Shown here: piece by piece, positions 34,102 to 43,250 of the stretch | How the letters are laid out: the number at the start of each line of letters is the position of its first letter | Numbering within the stretch: position 1 is the first letter of the stretch | From: Kribbella sp. CA-293567 | Lineage (GTDB): Bacteria; Actinomycetota; Actinomycetes; Propionibacteriales; Kribbellaceae | Assembly: GCF_027627575.1 (NCBI RefSeq) | Contig: NZ_CP114065.1 | Span: 6,572,001-6,636,000 of the forward strand | DNA: 64,000 nt | Direction: 5' to 3' | Notes under the pieces: generated by a model | Told to the model about the DNA's origin: nothing | The model's database searches: none | Seen by the model: only the letters and a program-made list of their open reading frames with translations | Program-made: the position numbers and the translations under genes

Positions 34102-35307
34102 GTGAGGAGTGACGAGAAGCCGGGTGGACGGCTGGGCGATCCGTCGCTGCTCCGCAGGCTCAACTTCTCCGCTGCTCTGAGCGCCTTCGTGAACGCGCCC
34201 AGCCTGACCCTGCGCGAACTCCGCGGGGTGATCGGCGTCTCCCGCCCGACCGCCGAGGACCTGCTCGCCGAACTTCTGGCCGAGAACCGGGTCGAAGAGA
34301 CCCCGCCACCCCGGACGCCGTCCGGGCGGCCCGCGGGCCGCCCGGCCCGCCACTTCAGGTTCCGCGCCGAGTCCGGTTACGTCAGCGGAATCGACATCGG
34401 CGCACACAAATCGATGTCGGTCGTCACCGACCTCCGCGGCAACACGCTGGCCAGCCGCCGGGTCGAGCTGGATCCCGGCCTCCCGGCGCGCGACCGACTC
34501 CAGGCGGCGATCGACACCACCCTCGCCTGCTGGGCGGACGCAGGGCTCGACCCGACGGCGATCACCGGCGTGGCCTGTGGGATCACCGGCGCGCTGCGGG
34601 CCGCCGAGGGCGTGTCCGACGTACGGGTCGGGCCGTTCGGAGCGAGTCTCGCGCCGTACTCGCTGCCCGGCTTCACCGAGGTCGCCGTACCGGGGATCCT
34701 GTCCGACGGTCTGGGCCGGCCCGTCGCCGTCGCCAACGACGTGAAGCTGGCCGCGCTGGCCGAGCAGTGGAAGGGCGCGGCTCAGGAGCATCGCGACGTC
34801 GTCTACATGTTCGCCGGGCACCGGGCCGGCGCCGGAGTACTGATCGGTGGCCAGGTCCATCAGGGCCGGCACGGCGCCGCCGGTGAGATCGGCGTACTGC
34901 CGATGCTCGGCTGGGCCGACGCGGTCGAGCGGCTGCACGCTCGCGGCGCCGAGCTCGCTGCCGAGGCGGGTGCACCGTCCGGCCGGGAGGGCGAGTTCGT
35001 GATCGCCTCCGCGGCGCGACAGGATCCCGAGAGCCTTGCCGTGCTGATCAGGTTCGCCGAGGTGCTGGCCACCGGCGCCGCCGTCCTGGCGCTGGCCGTC
35101 GATCCCGAGGTGGTCGTCCTGGGCGGCGGCATGTCCCGCGGTGGGGCGATCATCGCCGAACCGTTCCGGCGGGAGCTGGCCAAGCTCACGCTGCTCCCGG
35201 TCGACGTGGTCACCTCGACGATGGGCGCCGACTCGGTCGCACTCGGTGCGGCCAAGATGGCCCTGGACACGGTTTTCGCCGACCTGCTCACCGTTCCGGG
35301 CAGCTGA
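34102..35307 (+). CDS. ROK-family protein (regulator)
   Basis: This 401-residue protein has an N-terminal winged helix-turn-helix (about 18-65, LRELRGVIGVSRPTAEDLLA), a Pro/Arg-rich linker and a ROK domain with GIDIGAHKSMSVVTDLRG and VANDVKLAALAEQ. ROK kinase zinc cysteines are absent, so it is a repressor or activator, not a kinase. The start is GTG. A 6-bp inverted repeat CGTTCG/CGAACG lies just upstream and may be its own operator. No sugar operon is adjacent, so its targets are elsewhere. Confidence 0.9.
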   Translation: MRSDEKPGGRLGDPSLLRRLNFSAALSAFVNAPSLTLRELRGVIGVSRPTAEDLLAELLAENRVEETPPPRTPSGRPAGRPARHFRFRAESGYVSGIDIGAHKSMSVVTDLRGNTLASRRVELDPGLPARDRLQAAIDTTLACWADAGLDPTAITGVACGITGALRAAEGVSDVRVGPFGASLAPYSLPGFTEVAVPGILSDGLGRPVAVANDVKLAALAEQWKGAAQEHRDVVYMFAGHRAGAGVLIGGQVHQGRHGAAGEIGVLPMLGWADAVERLHARGAELAAEAGAPSGREGEFVIASAARQDPESLAVLIRFAEVLATGAAVLALAVDPEVVVLGGGMSRGGAIIAEPFRRELAKLTLLPVDVVTSTMGADSVALGAAKMALDTVFADLLTVPGS

Positions 35308-35355
35308 CTGGGCTTAGGCTGCGAACTGCGAACCACCGAACGAAGGGTTGACGGT

Positions 35356-35706
35356 ATGACGAACGACGCCGGGATCCGGCCCGAGGTCGCCCCCTCGGGA
35401 CCTGGTTGTGTCGAGTGCACCGACGGTGGCGGCTGGTGGTTCCACCTCCGCCGTTGCGCCGAGTGCGGCCACATCGGCTGCTGTGACAGCTCCCCCGAGC
35501 AGCACGCCGGCAAGCACGCCGCGGAGACCGGCCACCCGATCATCCAGTCCTACGAACCGGGTGAGGACTGGTTCTGGGACTTCAGGACCGAGGAGATCGT
35601 CGAGGGTCCCGAGCTGGCTCCGCCCGTCAACCACCCGGTCACCCAGCCGGCTCCGGGCCCGGAGGGCGCAGTACCGGCCGACTGGGTGAAGCACATCCAC
35701 AAGTAG
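35356..35706 (+). CDS. UBP-type zinc finger protein
   Basis: This 116-residue protein has a ZnF-UBP fold: CVECTDGGGWWFHLRRCAEC then GHIGCCD and HAGKHAAETGHP supply the Cys/His zinc ligands. In eukaryotes this domain reads ubiquitin C-termini; in bacteria it occurs as a small standalone protein of unknown function. The C-terminal half, with EPGEDWFWDFRTEEIVEG, is also typical of these bacterial members. Confidence 0.88.
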   Translation: MTNDAGIRPEVAPSGPGCVECTDGGGWWFHLRRCAECGHIGCCDSSPEQHAGKHAAETGHPIIQSYEPGEDWFWDFRTEEIVEGPELAPPVNHPVTQPAPGPEGAVPADWVKHIHK

Positions 35707-35712
35707 GCGGCG

Positions 35713-36666
35713 TCAGGAGCCTTCCGGAGCGCGCAGCCGCGGCAGCGCGTTCTGGATCTGCTCACGATCCGGCTCGAGCCACGGCGGCAGCTTGAGCTGC
35801 CGGCCGAGCTCGAGCAACGGCTCGTCGACGGTGAACCCCGGCTGGTCGGTGGCGATCTCCAGCAGCACGCCGCCGGGCTCACGGAAGTAGATCGAGGTGA
35901 AGTACTGCCGGTCCAGGATCTCGGTCACCTTGATCCCGGCCTCCAGCAGCTCCAGCCGCCAGCGGGCCTGGGTCTCCTGATCCGGCGCCCGGAAGGCGAT
36001 GTGGTGCACCGTGCCCGCCGCCTGCAAGCCGCGGGACTCCTTGCTCGGCAGCACGTCCACCGCAGTACCTTCCTGGCCACCCGACATCACCAGTCGCGTC
36101 CGGTCGGAGGTGGTCGGCTGGTGGGACATCCCGAGCATCCCGGCCAGCAGTTCCGCGGTCGGCTCCAGCTCACGCTCGGTCATCGTCACGGAGTACAGGC
36201 CTCGGATCGCGCTCTCAGCCGGTACTGCGGCCGCGCCGTCCCACCCCGAGCGTGAATCTCCGTCGGAGGCGACCAGTTCGATCACCAGGCCGTCCGGGTC
36301 ACGCAGCCGCAGTACCTCCTCGTCGGAGCGCGCGACCGGGTCGTCCGAGTCGACACCGAGGTCCTTGAGCCGCTTCTGCCACCAGCCGAGCGCCTCCGGC
36401 GGCACGCTGAAAGCGGTGGCCGTGGTGAGCCCGGTACCTTGCCGGCCCGCGTCGGCGCCCGGCCAGGCGAAAAAGGTCAGCAGTGTCGAAGGCCGGCCGG
36501 ACTCGTCGCCGTAGTACAGGTGGTAGTTCTCGGGCGAGTCGAAGTTCACGGTCCGCTTCACCAGCCGGAGACCCAGCACGGTGGTGTAGAAGTCGGCGTT
36601 GCGTTGCGGGTCCTCCGCGATGGCGGTCACGTGGTGCAGTCCGTGCGGTGCGATTCCGGCGGCCAT
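35713..36666 (-). CDS. Ring-cleaving dioxygenase / glyoxalase-superfamily protein (MhqO-like)
   Basis: This 317-residue protein consists of two vicinal-oxygen-chelate modules. The N-terminal one begins GLHHVTAIAEDPQRNADFY and the C-terminal one contains TVHHIAFRAPDQETQ, giving metal-binding His residues; Glu in GGVLLEIATD is the likely third ligand. Close relatives (MhqO/MhqA type) act on hydroquinone-like compounds. The start at 36666 is supported by GGGGAGAGG upstream. Confidence 0.86.
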   Translation of the reverse strand: MAAGIAPHGLHHVTAIAEDPQRNADFYTTVLGLRLVKRTVNFDSPENYHLYYGDESGRPSTLLTFFAWPGADAGRQGTGLTTATAFSVPPEALGWWQKRLKDLGVDSDDPVARSDEEVLRLRDPDGLVIELVASDGDSRSGWDGAAAVPAESAIRGLYSVTMTERELEPTAELLAGMLGMSHQPTTSDRTRLVMSGGQEGTAVDVLPSKESRGLQAAGTVHHIAFRAPDQETQARWRLELLEAGIKVTEILDRQYFTSIYFREPGGVLLEIATDQPGFTVDEPLLELGRQLKLPPWLEPDREQIQNALPRLRAPEGS

Positions 36667-36781
36667 CGGCGCTTCCTCTCCCCTGCGCCGAGGGCTCTCG
36701 GCCACGTCACCAGCTTGCCCCTCGAGGCGCGCGAATGGCTAGGCTGATCTCCGACTCGGCGAGGAGCAGAAAGCAGGTCCG

Positions 36782-37483
36782 ATGAGCACTCAGCACCCCA
36801 CGGCCGCAGCATTCGCACGCCTGGCCGTGGAGCTGCACGACTCCACCGGCGTCGCCGAGACCGTCGAGACCGCGGTGCAGTTCGCCCGCCAGGCGCTGTC
36901 CTGCCGGTACGCCGGACTGGTGCTGCTCGAGCACGGCCGGCAGCTGGTGATCGCGGCGGTGACGGCACCGATCATCGCGGACCTCTACCAGCTGCAGATC
37001 GACGCCGGCACGGGCCCGCTGATCGCCAGCCTCGAGAACCGGGCGCCGGTGACGGTCGCCGACGCCACCACCGACGACCGCTGGTCACCGCAGTGGTCGG
37101 CACTCACCGCCTCGATCGGCGTCCGCAGCGTCCTCCACCTCCCGCTGATGCCCGCGAACCAGCCGGTCGGCGTGCTCAGCCTGTTCGCCGAGCAGCCGAA
37201 CAGCTTCGAGCCCGACGACCTGGCGATCGCCCACATCCTGGCCCGGCACGCCTCGATCGCCGTCGCCAACGCGCGCAACGAGGAGACCCTGTCCCAGGCC
37301 GTCGACGCCCGCAAACTGGTCGGCCAGGCGATGGGCATCCTGATGGAGCGCTTCGACCTGGACGGCGACCGCGCCTTCGAGGTACTGCGCCGCTACTCCC
37401 AGGACAGCAACACCAAGCTCCGCGACGTGGCCCAGCAGCTCATCGACACCCGCAAACTGCCCGGCAGTCGTGAGGTCAGCTGA
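36782..37483 (+). CDS. GAF-ANTAR RNA-binding response protein
   Basis: This 233-residue protein has a GAF sensor domain (about 20-165) and a C-terminal ANTAR domain (DARKLVGQAMGILMERFDLD, then a helix ending in TRKLPG). ANTAR proteins bind paired hairpins in nascent RNA and prevent termination. GAF domains sense small molecules or redox state. No RNA target is visible adjacent. It is a close paralogue of the gene at 62181. Confidence 0.93.
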   Translation: MSTQHPTAAAFARLAVELHDSTGVAETVETAVQFARQALSCRYAGLVLLEHGRQLVIAAVTAPIIADLYQLQIDAGTGPLIASLENRAPVTVADATTDDRWSPQWSALTASIGVRSVLHLPLMPANQPVGVLSLFAEQPNSFEPDDLAIAHILARHASIAVANARNEETLSQAVDARKLVGQAMGILMERFDLDGDRAFEVLRRYSQDSNTKLRDVAQQLIDTRKLPGSREVS

Positions 37484-38525
37484 CGGCGACGCGGACCGGG
37501 GCTGCCGTGGAGTCGCGGACGATCAGGCTGGTCGCCAGCTCGACGTGATGGGAATCGACCTTCTCGCCCGCGGACAGTTGCAGCGCCGTACGGAGGGCCA
37601 CCGCGCCCATCTCGCGCAGCGGTTGACGGATCGTCGTCAGTTGCGGGGACGCGAGCCGAGCGACCTGGGTGTCGTCGAAGCCGATGACGCTGAGGTCTTC
37701 GGGGACCCGGAGTCCGCGGGCGCGGGCCGCTTCCATCACGCCGAGTGCGGTCTCGTCGCTGCCGGCGAAGATCGCGGTCGGCGGTTCGGGCAGGTCCAGC
37801 AGGGCCGCGCCACCGGCGAGCCCATCCTCGTACAGGAACTCGCGGAGCCAGACGTACTCCTTCGGCACCGAGACGCCCGCGGCCTCCATCGCGCCGCGGA
37901 AGCCGTTCAGCCGGGCCTGGTTGCAGCCGGAACACGGCGGCCCACCCAGGTAGGCGATCTGCCGGTGACCGAGCGACAGCAGGTGTTCGGTGGCCGCCAT
38001 CCCGCCCGCGAAGTTGGTCGAGCCGACGCTGGTGACGTCCGGCTGCGCGATGCTGATCGGGTCGACCACGACCAGTGGCAGCCGGGCTCGCGACAACGCC
38101 GCGAGATCGGCGTCGGTCAGCTCGGAGGTGATCCCGATCGCCGCGCGGCGTCCGGTCGAGGTCAGTTCGCGGATCCACTGCGCCGCCCGGCCGGTACTGC
38201 GCGGCGCCGACGGCAGCGGCCGCGAACCGAGGACGACGTCCACGTCGGCCGCCTGCCCCGCCTCGACCACGCCCTGGATCACTTCCACCGAGTAGCTGTT
38301 GAGGAAGCCCTGGTAGAACAGCTCGACCGTGATTCGGTCGACCTGCTCCGGCCGCCGTCCGACGTACTCGTGGTCGCGGAGGATCTCCTGCACGCGGGCG
38401 CGGGTCGACTCGGAGACGTCGCTGCGCCCGTTGAGCACCTTGGAGACCGTCGCGACCGACACCCCGGCAGTGGCGGCGACAGTGGCCAACGTGACACGGC
38501 CGGTCAAACGCGGCACCTCCCTCAC
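37476..38525 (-). CDS. LacI-family regulator of the beta-glycoside locus
   Basis: This 349-residue repressor has an N-terminal helix-turn-helix TLATVAATAGVSVATVSKVL followed by the LacI hinge and sugar-binding domain. The GTG at 38525 overlaps the GH3 stop (GTGA) and has GAGGAACAGG at good spacing; a GTG three codons later is an alternative. It is cotranscribed with GH3 and probably controls both sides of the divergent locus through the paired operator-like repeats at 40877-40981. Its last bases overlap the end of the GAF-ANTAR gene. Confidence 0.92.
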   Translation of the reverse strand: MREVPRLTGRVTLATVAATAGVSVATVSKVLNGRSDVSESTRARVQEILRDHEYVGRRPEQVDRITVELFYQGFLNSYSVEVIQGVVEAGQAADVDVVLGSRPLPSAPRSTGRAAQWIRELTSTGRRAAIGITSELTDADLAALSRARLPLVVVDPISIAQPDVTSVGSTNFAGGMAATEHLLSLGHRQIAYLGGPPCSGCNQARLNGFRGAMEAAGVSVPKEYVWLREFLYEDGLAGGAALLDLPEPPTAIFAGSDETALGVMEAARARGLRVPEDLSVIGFDDTQVARLASPQLTTIRQPLREMGAVALRTALQLSAGEKVDSHHVELATSLIVRDSTAAPVRVAVS

Positions 38526-40903
38526 CCTGTTCCTCTCGTGCGGATCTCGACGGGGGTCACCATCGTACGATCGTGACCCACCACCCGGGTGGCACCGGTG
38601 ATCCGCACGGTCGCGCGGCACGGCAGCTCCGCCGACGAGGTCCCCACCAGCACCTCGATCTCGCCCGCCTCGACGATGCGCCGCAGATCAGGCCCACTGT
38701 AAGCGGTTCGGTCGGCATGCACCTGGAAGACGACCTCCGCCGCGTCCCCCGGCTCCAGCCGCACCCGGGCGAACCCGGTCAGCAGCTTCACCGGCCGCGC
38801 GACCTGCGCCACCACGTCGTGCAGATAGAGCTGGACCACCTCGTCACCGCCCCGTACGCCGGTGTTGCGCACCTGGACGGTCACGTCGAACGAGCCGTCG
38901 GTGGCGATCTCGTCAGCACTGAGCCGCAGGTCGCCGACCTCGAAGGTCGTGTACGACGCGCCGTACCCGAACGGGAACAGCGGCGTGGCCTCCAACCCAC
39001 TGATACCTGCGCTCTCGACACTTCCCAGTGGCGGCTGCAGGTACGTCCCCGGTTGCCCGCCCAGCTGCCGCGGAATCTGTACCGGCAGCTTGCCGCCGGG
39101 CACGACTCGCCCGCTCAGCACTCCGGCGATCGCCGCCCCGCCTTCCTGCCCCGGGAAGAAGGCCTGCACCAGACCAGCGGCCCTCGCCGCGATCTCACCC
39201 AGGGCGTAGGGCCGGCCGGAGACGACCACCACGACGACCGGCGTACCGGAATCGAGCAGGGCGGCAACCAGCTCCCCCTGTACGCCGGGCAGGCGCAGAT
39301 CCTCCGCGTCGCAGCCCTCACCCGACGATCCCTGCCCGAACAGGCCGGAGACGTCACCCACGCAGGCGATCACCAGATCAGCGCCACGAGCCGCCTCGAC
39401 CGCCGCCGGGAACCCGGAGCGATCCTCACCGAGCACAGCGCTCCCGCGCTCGTGGACCAGCTCGACCTCCGGCAATTCCTTGCCTAGAGCATCAAAAAGG
39501 GTGGGCACCGAGATTCCGAGGCCCAGGTCCGGGTAGCGCGGCAGGACGTGATTGGGGAAGGCATAGCAGCCCATGAAGCTCCTGGGGTCGCCCGCGGCCG
39601 GCCCGATCACCGCGATTCGCTTCGGCGCAAGGCGTTCCAGCGGCAGCGCCGTACCGGCGTCGAGGAGCACGACGGATCGCTCGGCCAGCTCCAGCGCGAG
39701 CGCACGGTTCCCGGCCGAGTCGAAATCGCGAACTCGCACCGAGCCTTCCGGCGTCCAGTCCGGGTCGAGCAGCCCCAGCTGCACCTTCTGCAGCAGGACT
39801 CTGCGGGCCGCGCGGTCGATCAAGTCCTCGGACAGCTCACCCGATTCGACCCGCTTGACCAGGCCCGCGCCGAAACCGATCGCGTCCGGCAACTCGACAT
39901 CGGTGCCTGCGGCAAGCGCCAGTGCGCCGGCATCGTCGGCGGTGGCCGCGACGCGATGCATGCTGGCCAGGAACGGCACCGCCCAGTAGTCCGACACGAC
40001 CGTGCCGGCGAAACCCCATTCGTCTCGCAGTACTTGGGTGAACAGCCACGGATCGACGCCGGCCGGCAGCCCGTCCAGGTCGGAGTACGAGGTCATCACC
40101 GAGCCCGCGTCCGCCGTGGCGATCGCCAGCTCGAAGGTCGGCAGGATGACGTCGAGCAGCTCACGCCGCCCGATCGAAACCGGCCCGTGGTTGCGCCCGG
40201 CGCGCGAGGCGGAGTACCCGGCGAAGTGTTTGAGGGTGGCGACGATCCCGGCGCTCTGCAGCCCACGGACGTAGGCGGAGCCCAGAATCCCCACCAGATA
40301 AGGGTCTTCGCCCATCGACTCCTCGACCCGGCCCCAGCGATAGTCGCGCACGACATCGAGCACCGGCGACAGTCCCTGGTGCACGCCGGCGGCTGCCATG
40401 TCCTGGCCGATCGCCGTCGCCATCCGCTCGACCAGCTCGGGATCGAAGGTCGCCGCCCAGGCGAGCGCGGTCGGGTAGACCGTCGCGCCGTACGTCGTGA
40501 AGCCGGTCAGGCACTCCTCGTGCACCAGCGCCGGTACGCCGAGCCGCGAGCCGGCCAGCACCACGCGATGCTGGCGGACCACCTCGGCCGCACCCTCCTC
40601 GAACGACAACGGCACACTGCCCCAGACCCGGGTGAGCTGGCCGAGCCCGTGGCGGCTGGCATCCTCCAGCGACACCGCTCCGGCGGTGGAGAAGACGTCC
40701 TGCATCGGCGCGACATTGAGCTGCTCCTCGGCCGGCTCCTGCGCGCCGGTCTGGTCGTTGCCGACCCAGCGGCTGCCGAGCTGGGCGACCTTCTCGGCCA
40801 ACGTCATCGCCTGCAAAAGCAATTCGGCCCGCTTCTCGGCCGGTAACGAGATATCGAGCCAAGCAGTATTTTCGAAATGTTTCGTTACTCCGTTGTCACC
40901 CAT
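38522..40903 (-). CDS. GH3 beta-glycosidase
   Basis: This 793-residue cytoplasmic enzyme has the GH3 barrel (MTLAEKVAQLG, TLKHFAGY with the Lys-His pair at 225-226, and the nucleophile Asp305 in GTVVSDYWAVP), the second alpha/beta domain and a C-terminal fibronectin-III-like domain. It hydrolyses beta-glucosides or beta-xylosides imported by the divergent ABC system. No signal peptide is present. I chose the ATG at 40903, which has no ribosome site but sits just behind a -10-like element. The frame is open far upstream but has no coding character there. Confidence 0.92.
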   Translation of the reverse strand: MGDNGVTKHFENTAWLDISLPAEKRAELLLQAMTLAEKVAQLGSRWVGNDQTGAQEPAEEQLNVAPMQDVFSTAGAVSLEDASRHGLGQLTRVWGSVPLSFEEGAAEVVRQHRVVLAGSRLGVPALVHEECLTGFTTYGATVYPTALAWAATFDPELVERMATAIGQDMAAAGVHQGLSPVLDVVRDYRWGRVEESMGEDPYLVGILGSAYVRGLQSAGIVATLKHFAGYSASRAGRNHGPVSIGRRELLDVILPTFELAIATADAGSVMTSYSDLDGLPAGVDPWLFTQVLRDEWGFAGTVVSDYWAVPFLASMHRVAATADDAGALALAAGTDVELPDAIGFGAGLVKRVESGELSEDLIDRAARRVLLQKVQLGLLDPDWTPEGSVRVRDFDSAGNRALALELAERSVVLLDAGTALPLERLAPKRIAVIGPAAGDPRSFMGCYAFPNHVLPRYPDLGLGISVPTLFDALGKELPEVELVHERGSAVLGEDRSGFPAAVEAARGADLVIACVGDVSGLFGQGSSGEGCDAEDLRLPGVQGELVAALLDSGTPVVVVVVSGRPYALGEIAARAAGLVQAFFPGQEGGAAIAGVLSGRVVPGGKLPVQIPRQLGGQPGTYLQPPLGSVESAGISGLEATPLFPFGYGASYTTFEVGDLRLSADEIATDGSFDVTVQVRNTGVRGGDEVVQLYLHDVVAQVARPVKLLTGFARVRLEPGDAAEVVFQVHADRTAYSGPDLRRIVEAGEIEVLVGTSSAELPCRATVRITGATRVVGHDRTMVTPVEIRTRGTG

Positions 40904-40909
40904 ATGTCT

Positions 40910-40939
40910 TAATCTGACGCAGAAACGGAGGGTATTCAA
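40910..40939 (-). promoter_or_regulatory. Leaderless-type promoter for GH3
   Basis: On the minus strand TTGAAT (40939-40934) and AGATTA (40915-40910) are separated by 18 bases. The -10 element ends six bases before the GH3 ATG, so transcription would begin at or next to the A of the start codon. Confidence 0.45.
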
Positions 40940-40943
40940 GATC

Positions 40944-40972
40944 TTGACAGCAACACTCTCGAAATCTACGTT
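40944..40972 (+). promoter_or_regulatory. Leaderless-type promoter for the binding-protein operon
   Basis: A perfect TTGACA (40944-40949) and TACGTT (40967-40972) are separated by 17 bases. The -10 ends seven bases before the ATG at 40980 and there is no ribosome site, so the transcript most likely starts at the initiation codon itself. Confidence 0.65.
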
Positions 40973-40979
40973 ACGAAAC

Positions 40980-42329
40980 ATGACGACTTCACGGCGCAAT
41001 TTCCTCCGACTGTCCGCCGGTAGCGCCGCGATGGCCGCCGGCCTCGCGGCCTGCGGCACCTCCGGCCCGAAAAGCACCGGCGAATCGACCGGCGGCGGCG
41101 CGACCGGTACCGGCGCGACGTACTGGTACCTCACCGGACAGCCCCAGCAGGGGCTCCGCGAAGCCCAGGTCAAGCGGTTCAACGCCGCCAACCCGGACTC
41201 CGCACTGAAGACCAACACGTTCCAGAACGACGCCTTCAAGCAGAAGATCAAGACCGCGATCGGGGCCGGCGAGGGCCCGACGCTGATCTGGGGCTGGGGT
41301 GGTGGCGGCCTGAAGAGCTACGTCGACGCCGGCCAGGTCGAGGACCTGACCAGCTGGTTCGGCGAGAACGCCGCACTCAAGGAGTCGATCTTCCCGTCCG
41401 CCTTCGGCGCGGCCACCGTCGGCGGCAAGATCTACGCGATGCCGGTCGAGACCACGACGCCGATCGTCCTGTTCTACAACAGGAGCGCGTTCGAGAAGAT
41501 CGGTGCCGAGCCGCCGCAGTCGTGGGGCGACATCATGGATCTGGTGCCGAAGTTCAACGACAAGGGCATCGCGCCGTTCTCGCTCGGCGGCCAGTCGCGC
41601 TGGACCAGCATGATGTGGCTGGAGTTCCTGTTCGACCGGATCGGCGGCACCGAGGTCTTCCAGAACATCTTCGACGGCAAGGCGAACGGCTGGTCCGACC
41701 CGTCCGCGATCAAGGCCCTGGAAGAGATGCAGAAGCTGATCAAGGCGGGCGGCTTCATCAAGGGCTTCTCGTCGATCACCGCCGACTCCAACGCCGACCA
41801 GGCCCTGCTCTACACCGGCAAGGCCGCGATGATGGTGCACGGCGCCTGGACCTACGGCGGGATGAAGGCCGACGGCGGCAAGTTCGTCACCGACGGCAAG
41901 CTCGGCTACATGAACTTCCCGCCGGTCGACGGCGGCAAGGGCGACCCGAGCACCACGGTCGGCAACCCCGGCCAGTACCTGTCGATCTCCGCCAAGGCGA
42001 GTGACGCGGAGAAGCAGGTGGCCAAGAAGTTCCTGGCCACCTCGACCCTCGACGACGCGTCGGTCGACGCCTGGGTCAAGGCCGGCAGCATCCCGGTGGT
42101 GAAGAGCTCGGGCGAGAAGCTGGCCTCGGTGACCGACAAGTTCGACGCCGAATGGCTCAAGTTCGTCTACGACACCTCGAGCAAGGCCAAGACCTTCGGC
42201 CAGTCCTGGGACCAGGCGCTCAGCCCGACGGCGGCCGCCACCCTGCTCGACAACATCGCCAAACTCTTCCAGTTGTCGATCTCGCCGCAGCAGTTCGCGG
42301 ACAGCATGAACGGAGTGATCGGCAAGTGA
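40980..42329 (+). CDS. Sugar ABC transporter binding lipoprotein (Tat-like signal)
   Basis: This 449-residue protein starts MTTSRRNFLRLSAGSAAMAA with a twin-arginine motif and a lipobox LAAC about 26 residues in. The mature part is a class-1 oligosaccharide-binding fold (TYWYLTGQPQQG and on). It feeds the two permeases behind it. With GH3 and LacI across the promoter, a beta-linked disaccharide such as cellobiose or xylobiose is the likely ligand. Confidence 0.93.
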   Translation: MTTSRRNFLRLSAGSAAMAAGLAACGTSGPKSTGESTGGGATGTGATYWYLTGQPQQGLREAQVKRFNAANPDSALKTNTFQNDAFKQKIKTAIGAGEGPTLIWGWGGGGLKSYVDAGQVEDLTSWFGENAALKESIFPSAFGAATVGGKIYAMPVETTTPIVLFYNRSAFEKIGAEPPQSWGDIMDLVPKFNDKGIAPFSLGGQSRWTSMMWLEFLFDRIGGTEVFQNIFDGKANGWSDPSAIKALEEMQKLIKAGGFIKGFSSITADSNADQALLYTGKAAMMVHGAWTYGGMKADGGKFVTDGKLGYMNFPPVDGGKGDPSTTVGNPGQYLSISAKASDAEKQVAKKFLATSTLDDASVDAWVKAGSIPVVKSSGEKLASVTDKFDAEWLKFVYDTSSKAKTFGQSWDQALSPTAAATLLDNIAKLFQLSISPQQFADSMNGVIGK

Positions 42330-43249
42330 CGGCGGCCGCTCCGACCGTCGTTCGAGCCGCGCGGCGGACGCCCTCGCACGCCGGCCGGAGCGGTTCGGTC
42401 GCGTGGATGGCCCTCCCCGCCCTCGCGATCTTCGTGGTGTTCGGGGTCGTCCCACTGGTAGGGGTGCTGCTGCTCAGCTTCACCCAGTGGGACGGCCTCG
42501 GCGCCATCAACGCCGCCGGACTCTCCAACTGGCGTACGGTCCTGAGCGATCCCGGGCTGCCGCACTCGCTGTTCGTGACGTTCGAGATCATGATCCTGTC
42601 GTGGGCCGTGCAGACCCCGATCAGCCTGCTGCTCGGCGTCTTCCTGGCCGGCCGCCAGCGGTACCGGGCGGTCCTCGCCGTCCTGTACTTCGTCCCGCTG
42701 CTGCTCAGCTCGGCCGCGATCGCGATCACCTACAAGGCGTTGCTCGACCCGAACTTCGGCCTCGGCGCCGGCCTGCACCTGGACTTCCTGGCCCAGGACT
42801 GGCTCGGCCGCGACCACCTGGCGCTCGGCGTGGTGATCTTCGTCGTCTCCTGGCAGTTCATCCCGTTCCACTCGCTGATCTACCAAGGCGGCGTCCGGCA
42901 GATCCCGACCACCCTGTACGAGGCCGCCTCGATCGACGGGGCCGGCCGGATCCGGCAGTTCTTCAGCATCACCGTCCCGCAACTGAAGTACACGATCATC
43001 ACCTCGTCCACGCTGATGGTGGTCGGGTCGCTGACCTTCTTCGACCTGATCTTCGTGCTCACCGCGGGCGGTCCCGGTGACGCCACCCGGGTGCTCGCGC
43101 TGGACATGTACAAACGCGGCTTCCAGGCCAACCTGATGGGTCCGGCCAGCGTGATCGCGGTACTGCTCGTCCTGATCGGCCTCGCGCTGGCCCTGCTGCT
43201 CCGCCGGCTCGGCGGCAGTACGACGGCCAGCCAGCAGGAAGGTGCCTGA
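42326..43249 (+). CDS. Sugar ABC transporter permease, MalF type
   Basis: This 307-residue permease has about six helices and the EAA loop LYEAASIDGAGRIRQFFSIT. The GTG start overlaps the binding-protein stop (GTGA). It pairs with the next gene and with a shared ATPase encoded elsewhere. Confidence 0.93.
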   Translation: MTAAAPTVVRAARRTPSHAGRSGSVAWMALPALAIFVVFGVVPLVGVLLLSFTQWDGLGAINAAGLSNWRTVLSDPGLPHSLFVTFEIMILSWAVQTPISLLLGVFLAGRQRYRAVLAVLYFVPLLLSSAAIAITYKALLDPNFGLGAGLHLDFLAQDWLGRDHLALGVVIFVVSWQFIPFHSLIYQGGVRQIPTTLYEAASIDGAGRIRQFFSITVPQLKYTIITSSTLMVVGSLTFFDLIFVLTAGGPGDATRVLALDMYKRGFQANLMGPASVIAVLLVLIGLALALLLRRLGGSTTASQQEGA

Positions 43250-43250
43250 G

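Larger units (their letters stand above)
40877..40981. promoter_or_regulatory. Mirror-image operator-like repeats over both starts of the beta-glycoside locus
   Basis: ATGTTTCGTTAC (40877-40888) and GTTACGAAACAT (40970-40981) are inverted copies with one mismatch. One lies in the first codons of GH3 and the other over the start codon of the binding-protein gene. The first is also part of CGAAACATTTCG, a 5-2-5 palindrome. They are good candidates for the LacI-family regulator's two operators. Confidence 0.5.

Noticed and set aside
40904..41251. N-terminal extension of GH3 upstream of 40903
   Set aside because: It would be antisense to the binding-protein gene and has no GH3 similarity.
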